From the NCBI GenBank assembly GCA_003154025.1, contig PMCE01000142.1, positions 244-14,092 on the forward strand: a DNA stretch of 13,849 nt. Direction: 5' to 3'. This document shows positions 7,180 through 13,849 of the stretch, in pieces; the stretch's first letter is position 1; each line of letters begins with the position of its first letter. This DNA comes from Syntrophaceae bacterium. GTDB lineage: Bacteria; Desulfobacterota; SM23-61. A model generated the notes under the pieces. That model ran no database searches and was not told the DNA's origin. It saw only the letters and a list, made by a program, of their open reading frames with translations. Made by a program: the position numbers and the translations under genes.

Positions 7180-7225
7180 CACTCACAACCGAAGGTCCTT
7201 GGTTCTAGCCCAAGCCCTGCGGCCA
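7180..7225 (+). pseudogene. tRNA 3'-half-like remnant, possible integration attachment site
   Basis: The sequence reads like the second half of a tRNA. CTTGG (7198-7202), a seven-base loop TTCTAGC and CCAAG (7210-7214) form a perfect T-arm. It is followed by seven bases CCCTGCG, a discriminator G and CCA (7223-7225). Upstream are CTCACAA (7182-7188), which looks like an anticodon loop, and CCGAAGGTC, as in Met-type tRNAs. No 5' acceptor strand (CGCAGGG) or D-arm is found upstream, and the anticodon stem does not pair, so this is not a functional tRNA. A 3' half alone is the usual footprint left by integration at a tRNA gene. Confidence 0.4.
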
Positions 7226-7236
7226 TGTAAAGTAAA

Positions 7237-7279
7237 GGGGTTAGAAGGCGTTTGTCAGGCCTCTAACCCCTCTTTTTTT
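7237..7279 (+). terminator. Rho-independent terminator
   Basis: GGGGTTAGA (7237-7245) pairs perfectly with TCTAACCCC (7262-7270). Three further pairs can form after a bulged A, and TCTTTTTTTG follows. This is a strong intrinsic terminator in the plus direction, just after the tRNA-like remnant. On the minus strand the flanking TTTACTTTA is a weaker U-tract, so it might also help stop the leftward amidase transcript. Confidence 0.72.
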
Positions 7280-7401
7280 GCCCCGTTCTACCGGATGCGT
7301 TCCGGCCTATTCGATGGAATCATGGCTGTCGGTGTAGGGACCATTCACCCATATAACGGGCCCCAAGGTATTTGCCAAATAGAGCCCAAGGCTTCATTGA
7401 T

Positions 7402-8826
7402 TCAGGGCAGAGACGGTTTTTCTTGCGCCCAGGGCTGGGCTTGCTCGAAAGCCGCCGCAGCCCGGAAGATCGTTCCCTCGTCGTTGTACCGGCCTACAAT
7501 CTGGAGGCCGACGGGTAACCCTTCTTTTGTCCAGCCAGCGGGGATAGAAGCGGCAGGCTGACCGGTGAGGTTAAAGGGGAAGGTCAGGAGCCATCCCCGG
7601 GGAGTGACCGGCTTTCCATCCACTTCTTCCACAATTCCCAGGGGCAGGTCGGCCGGCCAAGCAGGAACTCCGATCGTGGGGGTCAGAAGGAGATCGTATT
7701 TCCCGAAAAACTGAGCCACTGTTGCGGCCAGTTCTCTGCGAGTGAAGGTCGCTTGCAGGTAGTCGAGAGCGGTGAGGTTCTGATTGGCTTTCAGTCGATC
7801 GGCCAATCGCGGGGTCAATTTATCCTTTATTTCTTGAAGCGCCCCGAAACGAGAGAGAGCTGCGCACAACTCGGCGTTCACGATCGTCACATAGCACATT
7901 TCCGGGTTGGGAAATCCAGGTTCGGCCTCCTCGACCTTTGCGCCCAGGGAGGTAAATTTCCAGGCGGCTTTCTCGCAAATTTCCTGAACCTCCCGGCTGA
8001 CCCGGGCAAAACCCAAATCAGCGCTCCAGGCCATTCTCAGGCCTTTCACTCCCTTACGGATAGAGCCTTTCAGATTTCCCAGGGGCGGAAGCATGGAATG
8101 GCGGTCCCCCGGGTGAAGTCCGCTCATAACCTCGAGCATGAGGGCTGCATCTTGGACCGTCCGGGTGATGGGCCCCTCATGGAGCATGCTCTCCCAAAGG
8201 TGGAATATGGGGAAGTTGGGCACCCTGCCGTATTGCGGTTTGATTCCAAAGACCCCGCAACAGCTCGCCGGAATGCGTATCGATCCACCCACATCGTTTC
8301 CGGTGGCTAAAGGTCCCAGCCCCGCCGCGATTGCTGCCGCCGCGCCCCCGCTCGATCCCCCGGTGGATCTCGTCGGATTCCAGGGATTCCGGGTAACCCC
8401 AAAGAGGCGATTCTCGGTGTACGGCACCGTTGCAAATTCCGGGGTATTGGTCTTCCCGAGCAGGATCGCGCCGGCCTTTTTGAGGCGCGCCACAAACTCG
8501 GCGTCTTCCTCGGGGATGAAATTTTCCATCAACTTGCTGCCCATCGTGGTTCGGACGCCTTTGGTGAAGGCGGCATCCTTGATGGAGAGCGGAACTCCGT
8601 GGAGAGGCCCTAATTCCTGCCCTTTCATCACCGCCTTTTCGGCTTTTCTGGCCGCCGCCAGGGCGCGGTCCGCATCGACCGTCACATAGGCATTGATCCG
8701 GGGATTCACCTGGTCGATCGCCTCCAGCAGATCTTTTACTACCTCGACCGGGGAGATTTTCTTGCTTCGGATCTGCCGGGCCAAATCCGTGGCACTCATC
8801 CAGCAAATCTCTCTTGTTTTCACCAT
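7402..8826 (-). CDS. Amidase signature family hydrolase
   Basis: From ATG 8826 the protein has 474 residues. GGAGG and AAGGA lie just upstream, which favours this ATG over an in-frame GTG at 8847. The amidase signature (PF01425) is complete. The Ser-cisSer-Lys triad is K83 (in VPLSIKDAAF), S158 (in TGGSSGGAAAAIAAG) and S182 (in GNDVGGSIRIPASCCGVFGIKP). The S158-S182 spacing of 24 matches that in fatty acid amide hydrolase. A second conserved block, GPITRTVQDAALML, follows. It is cytoplasmic. Relatives hydrolyse many amides; AtzE and AtzF of the cyanuric acid pathway also belong here. It is the last gene of the leftward liv operon, 30 bases after livG, so its substrate is probably what that importer brings in. 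It could also deamidate a product such as malonamate or oxamate. The substrate is inferred, not shown. Confidence 0.92.
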   Translation of the reverse strand: MVKTREICWMSATDLARQIRSKKISPVEVVKDLLEAIDQVNPRINAYVTVDADRALAAARKAEKAVMKGQELGPLHGVPLSIKDAAFTKGVRTTMGSKLMENFIPEEDAEFVARLKKAGAILLGKTNTPEFATVPYTENRLFGVTRNPWNPTRSTGGSSGGAAAAIAAGLGPLATGNDVGGSIRIPASCCGVFGIKPQYGRVPNFPIFHLWESMLHEGPITRTVQDAALMLEVMSGLHPGDRHSMLPPLGNLKGSIRKGVKGLRMAWSADLGFARVSREVQEICEKAAWKFTSLGAKVEEAEPGFPNPEMCYVTIVNAELCAALSRFGALQEIKDKLTPRLADRLKANQNLTALDYLQATFTRRELAATVAQFFGKYDLLLTPTIGVPAWPADLPLGIVEEVDGKPVTPRGWLLTFPFNLTGQPAASIPAGWTKEGLPVGLQIVGRYNDEGTIFRAAAAFEQAQPWAQEKPSLP

Positions 8827-8856
8827 GGCCTCCGTATTCCTTCGCACCCGGAATTT

Positions 8857-9597
8857 TCATCCCGCTGATTGCAGGGTAAAATCTTCGCCCAAATAGGCTT
8901 CGATGACTTTGGGGTCTTTGGTGACCTCGGCGGGCTTCCCTTCAGAAATCTTTCGACCGTAATTGAGCACTACGACCCGGTCGGAAACGGCCATCACCGC
9001 TTCCATTACATGCTCGATGAGCAAAATGGCAATCCCCCGGTCGCGGATGGCCTTGATCTTGTCCAGGATGAGCGAGACTTCGCCGGGGTTGAGGCCGGCG
9101 ATGACCTCATCCAGAAGGAGCAATTTGGGTTTCGTCGCCAGGCATTTGGCCAACTCGAGCACCTTACGGTAGCCGATGGGCAAATTTTCGGCCAGGACCT
9201 CCTGGAATTTTGACAGCCCCAGTAATTCGAGAACTTCTTTAGAAAAGCTCATGGCATCCCTTAGATTTTCGATGCGGTTCAGCGCCCCGACGACGACGTT
9301 CTCCAGGATGGTCATCCCAAGCATGGGTTTGGCCTGTTGAAAAGTCCGGGTCATTCCCCGCCGACAGATCTCATACGGCTTCAGCCCTACGATTGATTCC
9401 CCCAAAAAGATAATCTCCCCCTTGGTGGGGAATTGAAAACCGGTGATCAGATTGAAGGTCGTCGTCTTACCGGCCCCATTGGGGCCGATCAAGCCCAGGA
9501 TTTCTCCCTCCGAGACACCCATGGTCAGATCGGCCACAGCCGAAAGGCCGCCGAAGTTCTTAGACATATCTTTTATGGTTAGCAGGGGGGCAGACAT
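8857..9597 (-). CDS. livG: Branched-chain amino acid-type ABC transporter ATP-binding protein (LivG)
   Basis: The protein is 246 residues, starting at ATG 9597 with CGGAG about seven bases upstream. The order of ATPase motifs is complete: Walker A GPNGAGKTT (38-46), Q-loop TRTFQQ (83-88), a degenerate LivG-type signature LPIGYRK (139-145) in place of LSGGQ, Walker B LLLLDE (159-164), and switch His H196 in LLIEH. The C-terminal YLGEDF ending is typical of LivG. It energises the LivH-LivM permease on the inner face of the membrane. It starts 12 bases after livM and is followed 30 bases later by the amidase, so all are probably one transcript. The substrate class (branched-chain amino acids, amides, urea or others) cannot be told from the ATPase. 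Confidence 0.93.
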   Translation of the reverse strand: MSAPLLTIKDMSKNFGGLSAVADLTMGVSEGEILGLIGPNGAGKTTTFNLITGFQFPTKGEIIFLGESIVGLKPYEICRRGMTRTFQQAKPMLGMTILENVVVGALNRIENLRDAMSFSKEVLELLGLSKFQEVLAENLPIGYRKVLELAKCLATKPKLLLLDEVIAGLNPGEVSLILDKIKAIRDRGIAILLIEHVMEAVMAVSDRVVVLNYGRKISEGKPAEVTKDPKVIEAYLGEDFTLQSAG

Positions 9598-9609
9598 AAA
9601 CGATCTCCG

Positions 9610-10566
9610 TCATTTCGATTTGAACAATCTTTCCACGTAGGGAACGATTCCCCTGGGCATCCAGATACAGATGGCGATCAGGGCGGCCCCGTAGATTAGA
9701 AGATGGACGCCGCTCTTCCCGCTCCCGACCACAGAACGGATGATTTCGGACAAGGGAGTCATGATGAAGGAGCCCAGGACGGGGCCGAATATGGTTCCCA
9801 ACCCGCCGATGATGGGCCGGATGATCATGTCCACCGAAATGGAAACGGAAAAAGTGGTTTCGGGCTCGATGAACATGTAATACTGGGCGAAGAAAGTTCC
9901 ATTCAGAGCCGTAAAAAACGCGCTGATGACATAGGCCACGGTTTTGTACTTGCTCGAGTTGACGCCGATGGCATTGGCCGCATCCTCATCGGCTTTGATG
10001 GAAAAAAAATAATAAAAGTATTTGGAATTTTTCAGCAGGTAGGTCACCCAGAGCATGAGGAGCATCATGATCAGGGAGATATAATAATAAGGCTCCTTGT
10101 TCACGAACTGAAATTTCCAGAAAGAAGATTCCCCCAGGGTAATGAGCAGGCCCTCGGCCCCTCCAAAGACCCGGAAATAGCTGGCGATCAGCCGAACGAT
10201 CTCCGCAAAGCAGAGCGTACTCATGGAGAAGAATACGCCCCGAATCCGATACCGGAAGATGATGAGCCCGATCAGGTAAGCAAAGCCGGAAGAGAGGACC
10301 CCGCCGGCGATCATGCCGAGCCAGGGGGAAACCCCCAGGTTGAGGAAGAGCAGGGTGGAGGTATACGCTCCGATCCCGAAAAACAGGGCATGCCCCAGGG
10401 AAAGCTGGCCGGCAAACCCCCCGATGATGTTCCAGGCGCAGGAAAGGTAGGTAAACGAAAAGATCATGATCAGGATATGCATGAAGTAGGTTTGGATGAA
10501 GAAAGGTACGACGGCAAAGAAGGCGATGGCCAGGATTCCCAGCGTTTTCCCTACATTACGGTTCAT
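9610..10566 (-). CDS. livM: Branched-chain amino acid-type ABC transporter permease (LivM)
   Basis: The protein is 318 residues, beginning at ATG 10566 behind GAGGGA eight bases upstream. It is highly hydrophobic, with about nine or ten predicted membrane segments. LivM family marks are AWNIIGGFAGQLSLGHALFF near residue 45, RGVFFSMSTLCFAEIVRLI, the cytoplasmic coupling segment IKADEDAANAIGVNSSKYK, and PIIGGLGTIFGPVLGS toward the C-terminus. It pairs with LivH to form the inner-membrane channel. It begins only three bases after the livH stop and is followed 12 bases later by livG, the usual tight arrangement. Confidence 0.93.
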   Translation of the reverse strand: MNRNVGKTLGILAIAFFAVVPFFIQTYFMHILIMIFSFTYLSCAWNIIGGFAGQLSLGHALFFGIGAYTSTLLFLNLGVSPWLGMIAGGVLSSGFAYLIGLIIFRYRIRGVFFSMSTLCFAEIVRLIASYFRVFGGAEGLLITLGESSFWKFQFVNKEPYYYISLIMMLLMLWVTYLLKNSKYFYYFFSIKADEDAANAIGVNSSKYKTVAYVISAFFTALNGTFFAQYYMFIEPETTFSVSISVDMIIRPIIGGLGTIFGPVLGSFIMTPLSEIIRSVVGSGKSGVHLLIYGAALIAICIWMPRGIVPYVERLFKSK

Positions 10567-10569
10567 GTT

Positions 10570-11445
10570 TTATTCCCTCTGCTTCTCCCCAAAAAGTCCT
10601 GAAGGCTTCAAGCAGACAATAGCAATGAAGAGGACGAAGGTTACGATCTGCCTCAAGGTGCCGGGGATAAAGAGCGCGCCCAGACTTTCTCCGACCCCCA
10701 CGATAAACCCTCCAATCAAGGCCCCGGGAATGCTGCCTAACCCGCCCAGGACGATGATGATGAAGGTCTGGAGGGTAAAGGAAAATCCCACGAAGGGAGA
10801 GACGGAGAAAAATGGAAGGATGAGCGCCCCGGGAATGGCTGCCAGGACCGTCCCGATGCCGAAGGTCAGATAGAATATCTTATTCAATTTGAGGCCCGCA
10901 AATAGGGCCCCTTCCGGCTCGTCGGAACAAGCGCGGATGGCCTTCCCGTAATCCGTCTTCTTCAAAAAGAGGAAAAGAAGGAAGGTCAAGAATATGGATG
11001 CCAAGAAGGCGATAAGGGTCGTGAGTTTCAGGGAAATCCCGCCGATGTTGATGATCTGAAAAACCAACGGCGAGGTCAGGCTTCTCCAATCTCCCGTCCA
11101 GAGCAGCAGCGCCAAATTCTGCAACACCAGGACAATCCCGAAAGTCAGCAGGATCTGAATATCTTGCGGAGCATTGAGCACGGGTTTGATGAGCAGAATT
11201 TCGCATAAGATGCCCATCAAGAACATAATCGGGATGACAATCAGAAGAGAGGTATAGGGATCGATTCCGAGGTAAAGGCAGGAGTAGTAGGAAAGGTACA
11301 TTCCGATCATCATGAACTCCCCATGGGCAAAATTGACGATCTTGAGGATGCCAAAAATGATCGTCAGCCCGATGGCGATAACCCCGTATACTCCGCCGAT
11401 CAAGAGCCCTCCGATGATCCCTTCGAAGATGATGTTGAAAGACAT
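10570..11445 (-). CDS. livH: Branched-chain amino acid-type ABC transporter permease (LivH)
   Basis: The protein is 291 residues from ATG 11445, which has GAGGGAAG about five bases upstream. A longer in-frame extension to 11484 lacks a ribosome-binding site. Family landmarks are GVYGVIAIGLTIIFGILKIV and NFAHGEFMMIGMY (about 37-49), the coupling helix DYGKAIRACSDEPEGALFAGL, and VLGGLGSIPGALIGGFIVG. About eight hydrophobic segments are present. It forms the translocation pore with LivM. A spacer of about 240 bp with several hairpins separates it from livK upstream, consistent with lower expression of the permease than of the binding protein. Confidence 0.93.
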   Translation of the reverse strand: MSFNIIFEGIIGGLLIGGVYGVIAIGLTIIFGILKIVNFAHGEFMMIGMYLSYYSCLYLGIDPYTSLLIVIPIMFLMGILCEILLIKPVLNAPQDIQILLTFGIVLVLQNLALLLWTGDWRSLTSPLVFQIINIGGISLKLTTLIAFLASIFLTFLLFLFLKKTDYGKAIRACSDEPEGALFAGLKLNKIFYLTFGIGTVLAAIPGALILPFFSVSPFVGFSFTLQTFIIIVLGGLGSIPGALIGGFIVGVGESLGALFIPGTLRQIVTFVLFIAIVCLKPSGLFGEKQRE

Positions 11446-11551
11446 GGATCTTCCCTCAAAATTTATCCGGGTGCTTGGAAACAATCAAGGCTGCGGGAGA
11501 TCGGCCGGGTAGTCCCTGCGCGAAACCCGGCTTCCGTTCATCAATCCTAGC

Positions 11552-11606
11552 CCCGCCTTCGCGGGAATGAATAACTGGCTCCCGGAGGCCTTTGGCAAAC
11601 TCCGGG
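11552..11606. repeat. REP-like hairpins in the livK-livH spacer
   Basis: Two small perfect inverted repeats lie here: CCCGC-CTTC-GCGGG (11552-11565), followed by GAATGA, and CCCGGAG (11581-11587) against CTCCGGG (11600-11606). The first is the core of the common CCCGCGAAGCGGGAATGA-type dispersed repeat and resembles the interior of the element at 5536-5700. No coding potential is seen. Confidence 0.45.
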
Positions 11607-11628
11607 TCCCTCGCCGCCCGAGATTAAG

Positions 11629-11669
11629 GATCCCCCTGCCCAGATTCCTGAAAAAGGGACAGGGGGATC
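11629..11669 (-). promoter_or_regulatory. Intercistronic hairpin after livK, likely mRNA-stabilising or attenuating
   Basis: GATCCCCCTGCCC (11629-11641) pairs with GGGACAGGGGGATC (11656-11669), a nearly perfect stem of about 13 pairs with a 14-base loop. It begins 17 bases after the livK stop on the minus strand. No T-run follows it in that direction, so it is unlikely to be a full terminator. In analogous binding-protein operons such a hairpin protects the upstream mRNA and lets the binding protein be made in excess over the permease. Confidence 0.55.
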
Positions 11670-11686
11670 AGAGATTCCAAGGGGTT

Positions 11687-12937
11687 TTACTTCTTCAGCC
11701 GTTCAGACCAGGGAGGGGCCGGATAGACGGGCTTCCCCGTGGCCCCGATTTCCGGAGCCAATACCACGTATTGACCTTTGACCACCTGAGTATGAACCCC
11801 GACAGCCTCGGGGGCCTGCCCGTCGGCGTCATATTTCATCGGGAACAGATGGGTATTCCCCTTGTCACCCACCTTGACGTTCACTTTACGAAGGGCATCT
11901 CTCAATTTGTCCTTGTCCTTCGATCCGGCGATTTCATAGCCCTGGGCGAGAATAAAGCCGACGGTGTAGCATTTGGCGGAAAAAGGATCCATGGGGGTCT
12001 TGAACCTTTCGAGGAATTCTTTCGAACGCACCCTGACCTCTTCGAGGGGAATGGCCGGGCTCCAGGACTCCCATTTCATCAGATACTCATCGAGCCCGCC
12101 GACCCCGTCGTGGTAGAAGGGACTGCTGTGTCCGGTCCCGGTGCCCAGAATCCCTTTGCTGTAGAATTGCAGTTCATGCATCGTTTTGGTGACGAGAATG
12201 GCATCCTCGGTGTAAGACTCCTGGAGGACCAGGTCGGGGTTTGCCGCTTTCAACTTTAGGATGAAGGAACGCATATCCTTCGTGTCTTTGGGATAGGGGA
12301 TCTCGGACACCAGCTGAAAGCCCGCCTGTTTGATCAGAGGAACAACATCCTTGGCAAAGGATTGCCCCCACCCGGAATCTTCGTACAGCAATCCGATGGT
12401 TTTCACCGGGACCCCGGTTTTGGAGGCCAGGAATTTGATGAAATTCACCTGGTCCCGGGCAATCCAGGATGCCTTGAGTTCCGCCCGGAAGGTATACTTG
12501 AATTTGCGCTCGGTTATCTCATCTTTGGCCGACGACCCGACCAGAATGGGGATCTTATTCACCTCGGCGACCTGGGTGAGGGGAAAACTGCAGGAACTGG
12601 TGTAAGACCCGATTAACGCATCGACCTTTTCCTGCTTGATCAACCGCTCCCCCTCGGTCATGGCCACGTTGGGCTTGGCTTCATCATCGCCGAAGAACAG
12701 TTTGATCTTGGCTCCGCCCATGGATTTAATGCCGCCTTCACTGTTGATTCGGTCGACGGCCATGGTGACTCCCCGCTGGGACGCCACGCCGATGGAAGCG
12801 ACCGGTCCGGTGAGCGGGAAGATCACTCCCACTTTGATTTCCTCTGCGGCCTTGACCGGGCCGGGGTTAGGAACCCCTATGGTCAGTAGTGCAAAAACCA
12901 GGAAAACCACGAAACATCCCCACAAACCTTTTTTCAT
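11687..12937 (-). CDS. livK: Branched-chain amino acid-type ABC transporter substrate-binding protein (LivK-like)
   Basis: The protein is 416 residues, starting at ATG 12937 with AAGGAGG about nine bases upstream. Residues 1-30 are a clear signal peptide (MKK, hydrophobic core, cleavage near VKA-AEE). The mature part is a type I periplasmic binding protein (PF13458-like): IKVGVIFPLTGPVASIGVAS, INSEGGIKSMGG, DALIGSYTSSCSFPLTQVAE, TIGLLYEDSGWGQSFAKD and LKAANPDLVLQESYTEDA. It delivers ligand to LivHM in the inner membrane. It is encoded 21 bases after livF and upstream of livHMG and the amidase. The ligand pocket does not show which of the family's many substrates (amino acids, amides, urea, aromatics) it binds. 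The linked amidase suggests an amide or ureido compound. Confidence 0.92.
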   Translation of the reverse strand: MKKGLWGCFVVFLVFALLTIGVPNPGPVKAAEEIKVGVIFPLTGPVASIGVASQRGVTMAVDRINSEGGIKSMGGAKIKLFFGDDEAKPNVAMTEGERLIKQEKVDALIGSYTSSCSFPLTQVAEVNKIPILVGSSAKDEITERKFKYTFRAELKASWIARDQVNFIKFLASKTGVPVKTIGLLYEDSGWGQSFAKDVVPLIKQAGFQLVSEIPYPKDTKDMRSFILKLKAANPDLVLQESYTEDAILVTKTMHELQFYSKGILGTGTGHSSPFYHDGVGGLDEYLMKWESWSPAIPLEEVRVRSKEFLERFKTPMDPFSAKCYTVGFILAQGYEIAGSKDKDKLRDALRKVNVKVGDKGNTHLFPMKYDADGQAPEAVGVHTQVVKGQYVVLAPEIGATGKPVYPAPPWSERLKK

Positions 12938-12958
12938 AATCGGTTCCTCCTTAATGTT

Positions 12959-13675
12959 TTACCCTTTTCTATGGATACCCAAATAGGCCTTGATGGTCCG
13001 CTCATCAGCCAGGAGCTGTTCGCTGGTTCCCTCCAGGACGATTCTTCCGTTTTCAATGACATAGGCCCATTGCGCCAGAACCAGAGAGGCCTTCAAGTTC
13101 TGTTCGACCAGGAAAATCGTTCCCCCGCCGGCATGGATCTTTTTGATCGTCTGGAAGATGGCCTGTACGAGTAGGGGAGCCAGACCCATGGAGGGCTCAT
13201 CCAATAATAAAACGCGGGGCAGGCCCATCAAAGCTCGCCCGAAAGCCAGCATCTGCTGCTCTCCCCCGGAAAGCGTTTGGGCCAACTGCGTCGTTCTTTC
13301 CTTCAAACGGGGAAACAGGCCATACACGTATTCCAGGGTTTGAGGCCTTTTCTGCCTGGCCGCAGGATGGACTGAACCCATTTCCAGGTTTTCCTGGACG
13401 GTGAGGGAAGGAAAGAGCTTCCGGCCTTCAGGAACCTGGATCACCCCCTTCTCCACAATAGCATGAGGTGGAAGATGTCCGATGGCCTGGCCTTCCAGGA
13501 GGATTTTTCCCCGGCTGGGCTTGATGATGCCGGAAATGCATCGCATAAGGGTGCTCTTCCCGGCGCCGTTACTCCCGACCATAATCGTGATGAGGCCCGC
13601 CCGCATCTCCATGCTGATTTCGAAAAGAGCCTGGGCGCTCCCGTAGTGGAAATTGAGATCCTTGATTTTCAGCAT
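12959..13675 (-). CDS. livF: Branched-chain amino acid-type ABC transporter ATP-binding protein (LivF)
   Basis: The protein is 238 residues from ATG 13675, where family similarity begins with MLKIKDLNFHYG. An in-frame ATG at 13711 would add 12 residues; neither has a strong ribosome-binding site. ATPase motifs are Walker A GSNGAGKST (34-42, with Ser where Pro or Ala is commoner), Q-loop at Q80, the LivF-type VPEGRKLFPSLTVQENL (81-97), a perfect signature LSGGEQQ (135-141), Walker B VLLLDE (155-160), and the LivF-typical LVEQN (189-193) in place of a switch His. It is the second ATPase partner of LivG. Unusually, livF is the first gene of this operon, ahead of livK, rather than following livG. 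Confidence 0.93.
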   Translation of the reverse strand: MLKIKDLNFHYGSAQALFEISMEMRAGLITIMVGSNGAGKSTLMRCISGIIKPSRGKILLEGQAIGHLPPHAIVEKGVIQVPEGRKLFPSLTVQENLEMGSVHPAARQKRPQTLEYVYGLFPRLKERTTQLAQTLSGGEQQMLAFGRALMGLPRVLLLDEPSMGLAPLLVQAIFQTIKKIHAGGGTIFLVEQNLKASLVLAQWAYVIENGRIVLEGTSEQLLADERTIKAYLGIHRKG

Positions 13676-13753
13676 AGGGTACCTGTAGCTCGAAAGATCC
13701 GAGATGTCCATCCGGCATTCCGGGCTGCTATTTGCATGGTTCGAGCAACGGTA

Positions 13754-13783
13754 GTCTAAAAAAAAGGGAGGAGGAAAGTCAAT
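13754..13783 (-). promoter_or_regulatory. Candidate sigma70-type promoter of the livFKHMG-amidase operon
   Basis: On the minus strand TTGACT (13783-13778, five of six), an 18-base spacer and TAGACT (13759-13754, four of six) would start transcription near 13747, giving a short leader before livF. The spacer holds a pyrimidine-rich tract ending in a run of T. The remaining sequence to the right edge (13784-13849) shows no gene start. A GAGATCTC palindrome at 13827-13834 may be chance. Confidence 0.4.
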
Positions 13784-13849
13784 GGAAAATTGATCGGGCA
13801 GAGATCCGATTCAAGATGGCGGAAGAGAGATCTCCCTTTTCCTGATCTC

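Larger units (their letters stand above)
6930..7401. other. Intergenic region between convergent hydrolase genes
   Basis: This 472-bp spacer lies between the plus-strand ring-opening hydrolase and the minus-strand amidase. Its left third shows no convincing gene. It then holds a candidate promoter (7023-7052), a tRNA 3'-half-like remnant (7180-7225) and a strong hairpin-plus-T-run terminator (7237-7279). The stretch 7280-7401 shows nothing I can name. A short open frame reading plus from 7199 across the terminator into the amidase region is not credible as a gene. The spacer is the boundary between the GC-rich plus-strand block and the lower-GC minus-strand transport operon. Confidence 0.5.

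Noticed and set aside
8260..8300. GNDVGGSIR in the amidase as an unusual variant of the GxDxGGSIR signature
   Set aside because: The nucleophilic Ser, cis-Ser and Lys are all correct, and Asn at this position is seen in many amidase-signature enzymes.
9703..10602. Plus-strand open frame of 299 codons opposite livM
   Set aside because: It mirrors the hydrophobic codons of a convincing permease as a charged, low-complexity protein, and it has no ribosome-binding site.
1..13849. CRISPR array, phage genes, toxin-antitoxin or defence genes
   Set aside because: No regularly spaced repeats and no integrase, nuclease or toxin-like reading frames were seen on either strand.
13784..13849. GATC-rich palindromic words at the right edge as an origin or operator
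   Set aside because: Only one 8-bp palindrome (GAGATCTC) and scattered GATC words occur, too few to support a functional site.

Overview
The window is a catabolic and transport locus from a Gram-negative bacterium. The gene styles (periplasmic-binding ABC systems of the BMP and Liv types, a PF04199 cyclase-family hydrolase) and the dispersed intergenic repeats recall uncultured Desulfobacterota / deltaproteobacterial genomes. That placement is from memory of sequence style and is uncertain. No ribosomal or other phylogenetic marker gene is present.

Layout. The left edge holds a partial minus-strand gene for a BMP-family substrate-binding protein (1-794). A 518-bp divergent spacer separates it from a plus-strand cyclase-family metal-dependent hydrolase (1313-2131). 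A plus-strand, visibly GC-richer block follows: an FdrA/AllF-type protein (2364-4037), a DUF1116/AllG-type protein (4291-5538), and a ring-opening amidohydrolase of the cyanuric acid hydrolase/barbiturase family (5784-6929). The spacers inside this block hold an AT-rich inverted repeat (4072-4214) and a MITE-like element whose terminal inverted repeat supplies the allG stop codon (5536-5700). A 472-bp gap (6930-7401) carries a tRNA 3'-half-like remnant and a good intrinsic terminator. The right half is one minus-strand operon read from the right edge: livF, livK, livH, livM, livG, then an amidase-signature hydrolase (13675 down to 7402). Hairpins lie between livK and livH.

How the parts may work together. 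Two ABC uptake systems flank two ring-opening or cyclic-amide hydrolase families, an amidase, and an FdrA/DUF1116 pair. In E. coli the FdrA-YlbE-YlbF (AllFGH) proteins form oxamate carbamoyltransferase, which phosphorolyses oxalurate to oxamate and carbamoyl phosphate. Products of ring-opening amidohydrolases are N-carbamoyl amides that resemble oxalurate: ureidomalonate from barbiturate, or oxalurate itself from a parabanate-like imide. The most interesting inference is therefore an energy-conserving route in which a cyclic ureide is opened and then phosphorolysed to carbamoyl phosphate, with the amidase possibly removing the remaining amide. The usual third subunit (AllH/DUF2877) and a carbamate kinase are not in this window. 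Substrate assignments are hypotheses; protein family assignments are strong.
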